A DNA stretch of 64,000 bases from Nocardioides currus. Its GTDB lineage: Bacteria > Actinomycetota > Actinomycetes > Propionibacteriales > Nocardioidaceae. The notes beneath the pieces were generated by a model. That model saw only the letters and a program-made list of their open reading frames with translations. It made no database searches and was not told the origin of the DNA. Positions 39,801 through 49,528 of the stretch are shown here, one piece after another. The stretch spans positions 186,357 through 250,356 of the forward strand of contig NZ_PYXZ01000003.1 of NCBI RefSeq assembly GCF_003057875.1, given 5' to 3'. Each line of letters opens with the position of its first letter. Position 1 is the stretch's first letter. The position numbers were made by a program, and so were the translations under genes.

Positions 39801-40432
39801 CCGACTTCGCGCCTCCCGTCGTCGCCTGGGCCGCGGGTCAGGACGACCCGACCGTCCCGCTGGTCGTCCTCCTGCACGGCCGCGGCTCCAGCGAGACCGA
39901 CATCATCGGCCTCGCCGGGCACCTGCCGACCGGCCCGTCGTACGCCGCCGTGCGGGCGCCCATCGCGGAGGGCGGCGGCTACGCGTGGTTCGCCAACCGC
40001 GGCATCGGCCGCCCGGTCGCCGAGAGCCTGGCCGAGACCATGGCGTGGTTCCGCGCCTGGCTCGACGCGACCGCCGAGCCGGGCCGCCCGGTCGTGCTGG
40101 TCGGCTTCAGCGGTGGGGCCGCGTTCGCCGGCGGACTGGTGCTCAGCGAGCCCGACCGGTTCAGTGGTGCCGCGGTCCTCTACGGCACGCTGCCCTTCGA
40201 GGACGCCGGCGTCCCGGTCGACGCCGGACACCTCGCCGGGCTGCCGGTCTTCGTCGCCCAGGGCGACCAGGACCACGTGATCCCGGCCGAGCTCCTCGCC
40301 CGCACCTGGGACTACCTCCACGGCGACTCCGGTGCCACGGCCACCTCGCGGCGCGATCCGGGCGGCCACGGCCTGACGCAGGACACGGTCACCGCGCTGG
40401 CCGCGTGGCTGGTCGAGCGGATGCCGGGATGA
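39797..40432 (+). CDS. Alpha/beta-hydrolase, phospholipase/carboxylesterase type
   Basis: 211 residues. The nucleophile is S105 in GFSGGA, the acid in QGDQDHV, and the His in GGHGLT. The N-terminal LVVLLHGRGSSETD supplies the oxyanion hole. Length and motifs match the MhqD/YodD type of carboxylesterase. ATG overlaps the VOC gene and the stop overlaps the hydratase gene, so it should act on the product of the same pathway, e.g. a ring-cleavage ester or dienoate. Confidence 0.9.
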   Translation: MTDFAPPVVAWAAGQDDPTVPLVVLLHGRGSSETDIIGLAGHLPTGPSYAAVRAPIAEGGGYAWFANRGIGRPVAESLAETMAWFRAWLDATAEPGRPVVLVGFSGGAAFAGGLVLSEPDRFSGAAVLYGTLPFEDAGVPVDAGHLAGLPVFVAQGDQDHVIPAELLARTWDYLHGDSGATATSRRDPGGHGLTQDTVTALAAWLVERMPG

Positions 40433-41187
40433 GCCTCGACCCGCACGAGGCCGCCGCGCTCCTCGCCGCGGCGCGCCGCGAGCGCCGTACGCTCCCTCGC
40501 TTCAGCGACGAGCACGACGGCGTCGACGAGGCGTGGGGCTACGACGTCCAGGACCTCGACCGCGCTGCCCGCGTCGCCGCCGGCGAGTGGGTCGTCGGTG
40601 CGAAGCTCGGCCTCACCAGTGAGGCCAAGCAGCGGACCATGCACGTCCACCAGCCCATCGTCGGGTTCCTGACCGACGCGATGGCCGCTCCCGACCTCGG
40701 TGGGCTCGTGCAGCCGCGGGTCGAGCCCGAGGTGGCGTTCCGCCTGGGTGCCGACCTGGACCGCGCTCTCGGTCGCGGCGAGATCGCGAGCGTCCTGGAC
40801 GGGGTCGCCGTGGCGCTGGAGGTCATCGACTCGCGCTGGACCGGCTACCACTTCCGGCTCGGCGACGTGCTCGCCGACAACACCAGCGCCGCGGGCTTCG
40901 TGGTCGGTGAGTGGCGCGGGGTCGACCTCGAGGGGCTGGCGAACCTGGCGGCGACCTTCGCCGTCGACGGCGAGGTGGTCTCGACGACCTCGCCCGCTGC
41001 GATCCTCGGTGACCCGTCGGAGGCCCTGGTGCACCTCTCCCGGCACCTCGAGGCCCGCGGCGAGACGCTGCCCGCCGGCTCGGTCGTGCTCGCCGGCGCG
41101 ATGGCCGACGCCGTCCCGCTCACCGAGGGCCGCCGCTTCGAGGCGGTGGTCGAGGGGCTCGGCAGCGCCGTCCTGTCCACCCTCTGA
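40429..41187 (+). CDS. 2-keto-4-pentenoate hydratase-like protein (FAH superfamily)
   Basis: 252 residues. It has the hydratase/decarboxylase hallmarks WVVGAKLGLTSEAKQRTM and VEPEVAFRLG with the metal-binding Glu pair, and DSRWTGYHFRLGD. The family hydrates 2-hydroxypenta-2,4-dienoate in meta-cleavage pathways or decarboxylates oxalocrotonate. Together with the VOC and esterase genes it makes a plausible three-step aromatic ring-cleavage unit. Confidence 0.9.
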   Translation: MSLDPHEAAALLAAARRERRTLPRFSDEHDGVDEAWGYDVQDLDRAARVAAGEWVVGAKLGLTSEAKQRTMHVHQPIVGFLTDAMAAPDLGGLVQPRVEPEVAFRLGADLDRALGRGEIASVLDGVAVALEVIDSRWTGYHFRLGDVLADNTSAAGFVVGEWRGVDLEGLANLAATFAVDGEVVSTTSPAAILGDPSEALVHLSRHLEARGETLPAGSVVLAGAMADAVPLTEGRRFEAVVEGLGSAVLSTL

Positions 41188-41208
41188 TCCTGCGATCCAC
41201 CCTCGACC

Positions 41209-41224
41209 TAGGCTGATCGTCATG
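41209..41224 (+). promoter_or_regulatory. Leaderless-type -10 for the CPBP protease gene
   Basis: TAGGCT (41209-41214), 7 bases, then ATG 41222. Confidence 0.5.
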
Positions 41225-41908
41225 CGCAACTGGATCCAGCGATCGCTGTGGGACGTCGTCCCGCGCGACCAGCGCGACAGCGACGAGGCCTTCCGTCGCC
41301 GGCAGGTCGTGGCGGCCGTCGTGGTGCTGGTGGGCGCGGCCGTCCTCGGCTGGTCGCTGCGGCTCGAGCCCGGTGGCGACACCTTCTACGTCGCCGCGAT
41401 CGTGCTCGCCGGGGTCTGGGCGGTCGGCGCGTTCCTCTCGGGCCGCCTGCACCTGGGACGCAGGGCCCGTGGCGCCGAGGTCTTCGTCCGTCCCGTCCTC
41501 GCGCCGATCCTGCTCGGGCTGCTGCTCGTCGGGATCTTCGTCCTCGGCGCCCTCGTCGTTCGCGAGATCCCGCCGCTGGCCGACTACGTCAGCTCCGTCC
41601 TGGCCTATGCCGACGAGGGCTCGCTGGCCCTGCTGGCGGCCATCACGTTCGTCAACGGCATCGCCGAGGAGCTGTTCTTCCGCGGTGCGATGTATGCCGC
41701 GATCCCCAAGCACCCGGTCGCGTGGACGACCCTGGCGTACGTCGTCGCGACCCTCGCCACCGGCAACGTGATGCTCGGGTTCGCCGCGATCCTGCTCGGT
41801 GCGGTGTGCGGCCTCGAGCGTCGGGCCAGCGGCGGCATCCTGGCGCCGATCCTGACGCACATCACCTGGTCGCTGTCGATGCTCTTCCTGCTACCCCTGC
41901 TCTTCTGA
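41222..41908 (+). CDS. CPBP-family intramembrane metalloprotease
   Basis: 228 residues with about six membrane helices. The catalytic motif is EELFFRG (E149/E150) with a later histidine in LTHITWS, the Abi/CAAX-protease pattern. In bacteria these are linked to immunity-protein or peptide processing; no bacteriocin genes are nearby. Its own promoter is visible. The 3' end overlaps the convergent NAD(P)H-binding gene by 18 bases. Confidence 0.93.
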   Translation: MRNWIQRSLWDVVPRDQRDSDEAFRRRQVVAAVVVLVGAAVLGWSLRLEPGGDTFYVAAIVLAGVWAVGAFLSGRLHLGRRARGAEVFVRPVLAPILLGLLLVGIFVLGALVVREIPPLADYVSSVLAYADEGSLALLAAITFVNGIAEELFFRGAMYAAIPKHPVAWTTLAYVVATLATGNVMLGFAAILLGAVCGLERRASGGILAPILTHITWSLSMLFLLPLLF

Positions 41909-42787
41909 GCGCTCCCGGAGCGCCCGCTCCACGGACTCGCGGTAGGTCAGCGGCTCGCCCGGGACGATGTCGCGGATCGAGGTGTCGGTGACGATGACCT
42001 CGGTCGACATGGAGTCGATCAGGTTGCGGCCGGTCGTGACGTCGACGTCGGTCACCAGCGCCAGCCAACGCGAGGACAGGCCCGGCGTGAGCAGGGGGAC
42101 GACGACGATGGGGAGCTTGCGGCCGTTCATCGCCAGCGCGACGCCTTGGAGCATCTCTCGGTAGGTGAGCTGGTCGGGGCCGCCGATCTCGAAGACCCGG
42201 TCGAGCGCCGCGTCCTGGTCGACGACGCCGGCGAGGTAGCGCACCACGTCGTCGATGGCGATCGGCTGGGTGCGGGTGCCGACCCACTTCGGCACCACCA
42301 TCGCCGGCAGGTTCTTGACCAGTTGGCGGGTGAGCTCCCACGAGATGCCGCCGTGGCCGACGACGATCGCGGCTCGCAGGACCGTCACCGGCACGCCGTC
42401 GCTACCCAGCAGGCCCTCCACCTCGCGGCGGGAGCGCAGGTGCGCCGACAGGTCGCCGTCGTCCGCGCCGAGGCCGCCCATGTAGATGATCTGGCGGACG
42501 CCGGCGTCGGCGGCGGCCTTGCTGAAGTTGCGGGCCGCGTCCGCGTCCTTGCGCTCGAAGTCGGGGTCGTCGAGAGAGTGCACGAGGTAGATCGCGACGT
42601 CGACGCCCTCGAGCGCGCCCGCCAGGGAGTCCGGGTCGCCGACGTCGGCACCGACCGGCTCCCCCCGGCCTTCGTACTTCTCCGGGCTGCGCGTCATCGC
42701 CCGCACGGTGTGTCCGGCGTCGATCAGGGCGGGGACGAGTCGACGACCGATGAAGCCGGTCGCGCCCGTGACGAGGACGGTGGTCAT
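41891..42787 (-). CDS. NAD(P)H-binding (NmrA/SDR-a5-like) protein
   Basis: 298 residues. The atypical SDR start TTVLVTGATGFIGRRLV is the dinucleotide site; an AIYLVHSLDDPDF segment and a MGGLGADDGDLSAHLRSR segment match the YbjT-like branch. No full SDR catalytic Tyr-x3-Lys is evident, so it may be a redox sensor or isomerase-like protein. ATG 42787 overlaps the stop of a 22-residue upstream ORF made by an interspersed repeat, which supplies the GGGGA ribosome site. Confidence 0.88.
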   Translation of the reverse strand: MTTVLVTGATGFIGRRLVPALIDAGHTVRAMTRSPEKYEGRGEPVGADVGDPDSLAGALEGVDVAIYLVHSLDDPDFERKDADAARNFSKAAADAGVRQIIYMGGLGADDGDLSAHLRSRREVEGLLGSDGVPVTVLRAAIVVGHGGISWELTRQLVKNLPAMVVPKWVGTRTQPIAIDDVVRYLAGVVDQDAALDRVFEIGGPDQLTYREMLQGVALAMNGRKLPIVVVPLLTPGLSSRWLALVTDVDVTTGRNLIDSMSTEVIVTDTSIRDIVPGEPLTYRESVERALRERSEEQG

Positions 42788-42852
42788 GCGGGGTCCCCGC
42801 GGTGTTGTCCGGGGGAGCGAAGCGGAGGAGGAGAACATCGTGGGGTGCTCAT
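42784..42852 (-). CDS. Tiny coupling ORF encoded by an interspersed repeat (22 residues)
   Basis: Reads MSTPRCSPPPLRSPGQHRGD and ends in TGA within ATGA of the NAD(P)H-binding gene. Almost all of it is one copy of the repeat also found at 56031 and 61912. It lies 12 bases after the MerR stop. Likely role: translational coupling, rather than the peptide itself. Confidence 0.4.
   Translation of the reverse strand: MSTPRCSPPPLRSPGQHRGDPA
42788..42845 (-). repeat. Start-codon-proximal interspersed repeat, copy C
   Basis: Read on the minus strand it runs from CCCCACGATGTTCTCC through CCGCTTCGCTCC to GCGGGGACCCCGC, directly before ATG 42787. It aligns end to end with 56031-56094 and 61912-61969. 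Confidence 0.75.
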
Positions 42853-42864
42853 GGGCTCACTCTG

Positions 42865-43449
42865 TCAGGCGCGCGAACTGCGGCGCTCGTAGGAGTCCGC
42901 GCTCTCGTCCATCGCCTGCTCGTAGGCGCTGACGAGGCCGGCGATGGTCAGCGGCTTGAGCCGGTGGACCAGGGCGCGCAGGTCCTCGACCGATCCGCCG
43001 CGGTCGCGCACGGCCGGCCACACGTGGGTGCGGACGATCTCCGAGAGCTCGTCGGCGACCTGCTGGCCGTGGCGGGCGTAGACCTCGGCCACGGCCTGCG
43101 CTGCGGCAGAGGGGACGCCGACGCCCAGCAGCCCGTCGTGGACGTCGACGTCGCGCTCGCCGGTGACGGGCGCGAGCAGCGAGAGGTGCAGGGCGATGTC
43201 GGCGGGCGTCGCGTCCTCGGGGATCCGGTCGAGGTAGCCCTTGATCGCGGACAGGGTGAAGCCGTGCTCCTGGAGCTCGCGGACCAGCTCGAGCCGGGCG
43301 ACGTGGGTGGCGGTGTAGAAGCCCGAGCGGCCCTGGCGCAGCGGGGGAGGGACGAGGCCCTTGGAGGTGTAGAAGCGGATGTTGCGCACGCTGGTGCCGA
43401 CGCGCTCGGTCAGCTCGTCGAGCGTGAGGAGGACGGACTCGTCGGTCAT
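42865..43449 (-). CDS. MerR-family transcriptional regulator
   Basis: 194 residues. The winged helix is LLTLDELTERVGTSVRNIRF (about 7-26) with the MerR wing YTSKGLVPPPLRQGRSGFY and a helical C-terminal effector domain without metal-type Cys clusters. It is divergent from the thiolase gene; a perfect GATTGTGACA-N7-TGTCACAATC operator lies between them. A similar site precedes the racemase at 28169. A GGGAGGG ribosome site fixes ATG 43449. Effector probably an acyl-CoA or fatty acid (inference from targets). Confidence 0.93.
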   Translation of the reverse strand: MTDESVLLTLDELTERVGTSVRNIRFYTSKGLVPPPLRQGRSGFYTATHVARLELVRELQEHGFTLSAIKGYLDRIPEDATPADIALHLSLLAPVTGERDVDVHDGLLGVGVPSAAAQAVAEVYARHGQQVADELSEIVRTHVWPAVRDRGGSVEDLRALVHRLKPLTIAGLVSAYEQAMDESADSYERRSSRA

Positions 43450-43500
43450 GCGGCGTACCCTCCCAGACTGGTCGTGCGTGACCCGGACCACACACCTAGC

Positions 43501-43532
43501 GATTGTGACAGTCATGGTGTCACAATCGGCGC

Positions 43533-43535
<3 letters not shown>
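43501..43535. promoter_or_regulatory. MerR operator and leaderless promoter of the thiolase gene
   Basis: Perfect 10-bp arms GATTGTGACA (43501-43510) and TGTCACAATC (43518-43527) with 7 bases between. The thiolase -10 (CACAAT, 43521-43526) is inside the right arm, 6 bases before ATG 43533. Confidence 0.8.
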
Positions 43536-44741
<1,206 letters not shown>

Positions 44742-44760
44742 CCCACCACCCCGTCCCATG

Positions 44761-44811
44761 GTGGCGGCAGATGACGCGTCGACGGCCTCGCCGTGCGCGA
44801 GGTGCCGCCAC
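44761..44811. repeat. 51-bp inverted-repeat element, copy 1
   Basis: Ends GTGGCGGCA and TGCCGCCAC can pair. The same length, ends and internal pattern recur at 44875-44925. Located between the thiolase and FadB-type genes. Confidence 0.7.
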
Positions 44812-44874
44812 CCCGCCGCCGACCAGCCGCCGACCCGCCGACCCGCCGGCCCCGCCGCCGACCCGCCGCCCGCC

Positions 44875-44925
44875 GTGGCGGCAGATCGCAGCTGACACCC
44901 CGACTTCCGCGCAATGTGCCGCCAC
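44875..44925. repeat. 51-bp inverted-repeat element, copy 2
   Basis: Ends GTGGCGGCA and TGCCGCCAC as in copy 1, with a partly different centre. The 63 bases between the copies are a low-complexity run of CCGCCG/ACCCG units. The whole 212-base gap holds no gene. Confidence 0.7.
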
Positions 44926-44953
44926 CCGGAGCGGCGCGAAGGAGAACAACCAG

Positions 44954-47149
44954 ATGAGCACCACCGACACCCAGAGCGCGATCCGCTACGACCGCGACTC
45001 CGACGGCATCGTCACGCTGACCCTCGACGACCCGACCGCCAGCGCCAACACGATGAACGAGCTCTACGGGCGCAGCATGGAGGAGGCCGTCGGCCGCCTC
45101 GAGCAGGAGACCGACCTCGCCGGCGTGGTGATCACCTCCGCCAAGAAGACCTTCTTCGCCGGCGGCAACCTCACCGACCTGCTCTCCGTCGGACCCGACC
45201 AGGCCGAGGAGATCTTCGACGGCAGCCTGGTCCTCAAGGCGCAGCTGCGCCGGCTCGAGAAGCTCGGCGTGCCGACCGTCGCGGCGATCAACGGCGCGGC
45301 CCTCGGTGGTGGCCTCGAGATCGCGCTGGCCTTCAACCACCGCATCGCGGTCGAGGGGCGCTACGAGATCGGCCTGCCCGAGGTCACCCTCGGACTCCTG
45401 CCCGGGGGCGGCGGCGTCGCCCGCGTCACCCGCCTGCTCGGGGTCTCCTCGGCGCTGATGGACGTCCTCCTCCAGGGCCAGCGCTACAAGCCGACGGCCG
45501 CTCAGGCCAAGGGCCTCGTCCACGAGCTCGTCGGCACCCAGGAGGAGCTGCTGCCCGCCGCGAAGGCGTGGGTGCTGGCCAACCGCGACAACGAGGAGGC
45601 GAGCGTCCAGCCCTGGGACCGCAAGGGCTACCGGATGCCCGGCGGCACGCCGTCACACCCCTCGCTGGCCCAGATGCTGCCCGCCTTCCCGGCGGGCCTG
45701 CGCAAGCAGCTCAAGGGCGCGCACTTCCCGGCGCCCGAGGCGATCATGGCGGCGTCCGTCGAGGGCGCCCAGGTCGACTTCGACACCGCGTGCCGCATCG
45801 AGGCGCGCTACTTCGCCAAGCTGGTCACCGGCCAGAACGCCAAGAACATGATCCAGGCCTTCTTCTTCGATCTGCAGCAGATCAACTCGGGCGCCCTGCG
45901 TCCCGAGGGGGTGCCCACGTTCAAGCCCACGAAGGTCGCGGTGCTCGGCGCCGGGATGATGGGTGCGGGCATCGCCTACGTCTGTGCCCGCGCCGGCCTC
46001 GAGGTCGTGCTCAAGGACGTGGCGATCGAGTCGGCCGAGCGCGGCAAGGCCTACTCCGCGAAGCTCAACGAGAAGGCCGTCTCGCGCGGCAAGCTCACCC
46101 AGGAGAAGTCCGACGAGCTGCTCGCCCGCATCACCCCGACCGACGACGCGGCCGACACCGTGGGCTGCGACCTCGTGATCGAGGCCGTCTTCGAGGACCC
46201 GTCGCTCAAGGCGCAGGTCTTCGCCGAGATCGCCGAGCACGTCAACCCCGACGCGCTGCTGTGCTCCAACACCAGCACGCTGCCCATCACCGAGCTGGCG
46301 CAGGGCGTCGACCGCCCGACCGACTTCATCGGGCTGCACTTCTTCTCGCCCGTGGACAAGATGCCGCTGGTCGAGATCATCGCCGGCGAGCAGACCAGCG
46401 ACACCGCGATCGCGCAGGCGATCGACGTCGTCCAGCTGATCAGGAAGACGCCGATCGTCGTCAACGACAGCCGCGGCTTCTACACCTCGCGCGTGATCGG
46501 CACCCAGATCAACGAGGGGCTCGCGATGCTCGGCGAGGGCGTCAACCCGGCCAGCTTGGACCGCGCCACCCAGATGGCGGGCTACCCGGTCGGGCCGCTG
46601 CAGATCACCGACGAGCTCAACATGGAGCTGATGGCCAAGATCCGCAAGGCCTCGAAGGACGCCGTGGAGCGCGACGGCGGGACCTGGCAGCCCCACGGTG
46701 CCGAGCAGGTCATCGACACGATGATCGGGCTCGGCCGCTCCAGCAAGCTGAAGGGCGCCGGGTTCTACGACTACGACGAGTCCGGCAAGCGCCTGGGCCT
46801 CTGGCCGGGCCTGGCCGAGCACTTCCCGCCGGCCGCCGAGCAGATCCCGCTCCAGGACATCCAGGACCGCCAGCTCGTGGTCGAGGCCATCGAGACGATC
46901 AAGTGCTTCGACGAGGGCGTCCTGCGCTCGTCGGCCGAGGCCAACATCGGCTCCATCTTCGGCATCGGGTTCCCGCCGGCGACCGGCGGCGCGATCCAGT
47001 ACGTCAACGGCTTCGAGGGCGCAGCGGGTCGTGGCCCCGCCGGGTTCGTGGCCCGTGCCCGCGAGCTCGCCGCGGCGTACGGCGAGCGCTTCGAGCCGCC
47101 AGCCTCCGTGGTCGCCGTGGCCGAGGCCGGGGGGACGTACCCCGCCTGA
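44954..47149 (+). CDS. fadB: Enoyl-CoA hydratase/3-hydroxyacyl-CoA dehydrogenase, FadB type
   Basis: 731 residues. The N-terminal crotonase domain (about 10-290) has [10 protein letters not shown] and [12 protein letters not shown] oxyanion loops and an E in [12 protein letters not shown]. The dehydrogenase starts at about 326 with [16 protein letters not shown], has CSNTSTLPI and [11 protein letters not shown] with the catalytic His, and a C-terminal helical domain. It performs hydration and oxidation in beta-oxidation and forms a complex with the thiolase encoded upstream. GAAGGAGAA precedes the ATG. Confidence 0.96.
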   Translation: MSTTDTQSAIRYDRDSDGIVTLTLDDPTASANTMNELYGRSMEEAVGRLEQETDLAGVVITSAKKTFFAGGNLTDLLSVGPDQAEEIFDGSLVLKAQLRRLEKLGVPTVAAINGAALGGGLEIALAFNHRIAVEGRYEIGLPEVTLGLLPGGGGVARVTRLLGVSSALMDVLLQGQRYKPTAAQAKGLVHELVGTQEELLPAAKAWVLANRDNEEASVQPWDRKGYRMPGGTPSHPSLAQMLPAFPAGLRKQLKGAHFPAPEAIMAASVEGAQVDFDTACRIEARYFAKLVTGQNAKNMIQAFFFDLQQINSGALRPEGVPTFKPTKVAVLGAGMMGAGIAYVCARAGLEVVLKDVAIESAERGKAYSAKLNEKAVSRGKLTQEKSDELLARITPTDDAADTVGCDLVIEAVFEDPSLKAQVFAEIAEHVNPDALLCSNTSTLPITELAQGVDRPTDFIGLHFFSPVDKMPLVEIIAGEQTSDTAIAQAIDVVQLIRKTPIVVNDSRGFYTSRVIGTQINEGLAMLGEGVNPASLDRATQMAGYPVGPLQITDELNMELMAKIRKASKDAVERDGGTWQPHGAEQVIDTMIGLGRSSKLKGAGFYDYDESGKRLGLWPGLAEHFPPAAEQIPLQDIQDRQLVVEAIETIKCFDEGVLRSSAEANIGSIFGIGFPPATGGAIQYVNGFEGAAGRGPAGFVARARELAAAYGERFEPPASVVAVAEAGGTYPA

Positions 47150-47217
47150 CCCGGTGCGCCGAGGGGCGGTCTCGCCATTCGCCCGCGCGAACGCCCGGTC
47201 TCGGGGACCATTGACCG

Positions 47218-47910
47218 GTGACCCCCGTGATCGACATCCGTGACCTCCACGTCCGCTTCGGCGAGGTGGAGGCCGTGGCCGGCATCGACCTCGCCGCCGA
47301 CTCCGGGCGCGCGACCGCGCTCCTGGGTCGCAACGGCGCCGGCAAGTCGACGACGATGAAGGTGCTGGCGGGCGTCGTACCCCCCACCTCCGGCACCGTC
47401 CTCGTCGCCGGCACCGACGTCGCCGCCGACCCACTCGCGGTGAAGCGGACGGTCGGCTACTGCCCCGACGTCGGCGGGCTGGTGCCGCGTGCCACCCCGT
47501 GGGAGCACCTCCAGCTCACCGCCCGGCTGCGCCGGATGCCCGAGTGGGAGACGCGCGGTCGCGACCTGCTGGAGAGGTTCGGCCTCGGCGACGTCGCCCA
47601 CCGCGTGGTCGGAGGGTTCAGCCACGGCATGAGCCGCCGGCTCAGCGTCGTGCTGGCCGCGCTGCACGAGCCGGCCGTCCTGCTCCTCGACGAGCCCTTC
47701 GACGGCGTCGACCCGATCGGCGTCGAGGCGACCCTCGAGGTGGTCGCCGACGCCCGCGCCCGCGGCGCCTGCATCCTGCTCTCCACGCACCTGCGCGACC
47801 TCGCCCTCGAGGCGTGTGCGTCCGCGATCGTGCTGCGCGGTGGCTCCAGCGTCGCCGAGATGGACGCCGTCGAGCTGACCAGCGAGACCTATCGTGCGCT
47901 CCTCGACTGA
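47218..47910 (+). CDS. ABC transporter ATP-binding protein
   Basis: 230 residues. Walker A GRNGAGKST near 38-46, signature FSHGMSRRL (a variant of LSGGQ), Walker B VLLLDEPFDGVDP. The 3' end overlaps the following membrane-protein gene by 17 bases, so the two form an exporter of the two-gene type. Substrate unknown. GTG 47218 is chosen as the codon nearest the family's N-terminus. Confidence 0.93.
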   Translation: MTPVIDIRDLHVRFGEVEAVAGIDLAADSGRATALLGRNGAGKSTTMKVLAGVVPPTSGTVLVAGTDVAADPLAVKRTVGYCPDVGGLVPRATPWEHLQLTARLRRMPEWETRGRDLLERFGLGDVAHRVVGGFSHGMSRRLSVVLAALHEPAVLLLDEPFDGVDPIGVEATLEVVADARARGACILLSTHLRDLALEACASAIVLRGGSSVAEMDAVELTSETYRALLD

Positions 47911-49414
47911 GACCTGGCGCGGGGCCGCCACCGACCTGCGGCACCTGATGGGGTTCCGCTCGCGGTCCGTACGCCGCCCGCGGGTCGCCGCAGTCTCGCT
48001 GGTCATGGTCGTCGCGATGACGGTGCTGATGGCCGTCGCGCCCGCCTGGCTCTCCGGCATCCCCGCCGATCGGCTGGACCTGGTCGAAGCCGCGCTGCCC
48101 GCGGCCCTGGCCGGCTTCCTGCTGCTCGGGATCGGCGCCTCGATGGGGGGTGGCGGCGGACGCGAGCTGCTGCCGCGCGAGCAGGCGGTCATCCACCCGA
48201 TCGGGCCGCTCACCGAGCACCTCGGCGCGCTCGTCCTCGCCCCGCTCAACCTCGCCTGGCTGCTCCAGGCCTGGGCGCTGCTCGCCACCACGGCGCTGAC
48301 CGTCGGTCCGCACGGCCTGCTGGGCGCGCAGGTCGTGGTGCTCCTCTGGGTCGTCCTCGCCACGGCTGCCGCGCAGGTCGTCGGCTGGAGCGTGGAGGGT
48401 GTCCGCCGGACCCGTCACGGTGTCGTCGTGATCCGCAGCGTCACCGGCGCCGCGGCGCTCGCGCTGCTCGCCGGCCAGGTCGCCGGACGCCTCGACGACT
48501 TGTCCGCAGCGCTCCCGACCGCCCGCCTCGCCGACTCGCTGGGCGGACCGCGCTGGCCGCTCGTGGCCGCCCTGCTGCTGGTGCTGGTCGTCGGCGCGGT
48601 CGCGGCCGGCGGCGTACCCGCTCGATGGGCCCTCGGCCTGCCGCCGCGCGAGGAGCTGCGGGTCGAGTCCGGCGTGCACGAGGCACGCCCCGCACCGACG
48701 CCGCGCCTCCTCGGCGCCGACCTCGCGCTGATGCGCCAGCTCGACCGCGGGTCGGTGTGGCGCTCGGTCGGCATGCGACGCGGCCTGATCGTGCTCGCCG
48801 CAGGACCGGCGCTCGTGGCCCTCGGTGCCGGGCTGTCCTGGGACACCGTCCTGATCCTGCCGGGGCTCGGCGCGAGCGGCGCCGCCCTGCTCTACGGCGT
48901 CAACGCGTGGTGCCTCGACGGCCGCGGGACGCTGTGGCGCGAGAGCCTGCCCGTCGCGCCGTCCGCCACCTTCGACGCGCGGACGCTGGTCACCGCCGAG
49001 TGCCTCGTCCTGGTGTCGGGCGTCCCGGTGCTCGCCGGCGCGATCCGCAACGGGCTGCCCGAGCGGCAGGTCGCGATCGCGCTGGTCGCCTGCTGGGTGG
49101 TCGTGGTCGTGCAGGTGCTGGCGATCGCCATGTCGTGGTCGGTGCGCCGTCCGTATGCCGTCGACCTCCGCTCGCCCCGCGCCACCCCGGCCCCGCACGC
49201 CGCGATGTTCGGCTATGCCCTGCGGCTCTCGCTGGTCACGACCGTGACCGGGATGCTCTTCGTCGGGGCCTCGTCGGTGCCGATCTGGTGGCTGCCGCCG
49301 GCCTTCGCCGCGCTGTTCCTGCTCCGGTCGGGCCTGCGCCTGCGACGGGCCCGCCGCCGCTGGCTCGACGCGCCCGCCCGGGCCGAGATCGCGCTGACCG
49401 TCTCGGCCGGCTGA
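47894..49414 (+). CDS. ABC transporter membrane subunit
   Basis: 506 residues with about 10-12 hydrophobic segments and no enzyme motif. A short Gly-rich cytoplasmic loop (MGGGGGREL) and LPREQAVIHPIGPLTEHL resemble ABC-2-type permeases with a PqqD-like ATPase partner. Overlap with the upstream ATPase supports a two-component exporter. A strong bidirectional hairpin follows. Confidence 0.85.
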   Translation: MRSSTETWRGAATDLRHLMGFRSRSVRRPRVAAVSLVMVVAMTVLMAVAPAWLSGIPADRLDLVEAALPAALAGFLLLGIGASMGGGGGRELLPREQAVIHPIGPLTEHLGALVLAPLNLAWLLQAWALLATTALTVGPHGLLGAQVVVLLWVVLATAAAQVVGWSVEGVRRTRHGVVVIRSVTGAAALALLAGQVAGRLDDLSAALPTARLADSLGGPRWPLVAALLLVLVVGAVAAGGVPARWALGLPPREELRVESGVHEARPAPTPRLLGADLALMRQLDRGSVWRSVGMRRGLIVLAAGPALVALGAGLSWDTVLILPGLGASGAALLYGVNAWCLDGRGTLWRESLPVAPSATFDARTLVTAECLVLVSGVPVLAGAIRNGLPERQVAIALVACWVVVVVQVLAIAMSWSVRRPYAVDLRSPRATPAPHAAMFGYALRLSLVTTVTGMLFVGASSVPIWWLPPAFAALFLLRSGLRLRRARRRWLDAPARAEIALTVSAG

Positions 49415-49448
49415 GCGCCGTACGCCCGTCCCGAGCTGCTCCGCGCTG

Positions 49449-49518
49449 GGTAACGCCACGAAAACAGCACTCCCGCCCCCACTGATGGGGGCGGGAGTGC
49501 GTGTTTGGTGGCGTTACC
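49449..49518. terminator. Bidirectional terminator between convergent genes
   Basis: Outer arms GGTAACGCCAC (49449-49459) and GTGGCGTTACC (49508-49518), and an inner 15-bp stem GCACTCCCGCCCCCA paired with TGGGGGCGGGAGTGC around a 4-base loop. AAAACA and TGTTT flank the inner stem, giving short U-runs in both directions. Confidence 0.88.
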
Positions 49519-49528
49519 GGGGGTCGGA

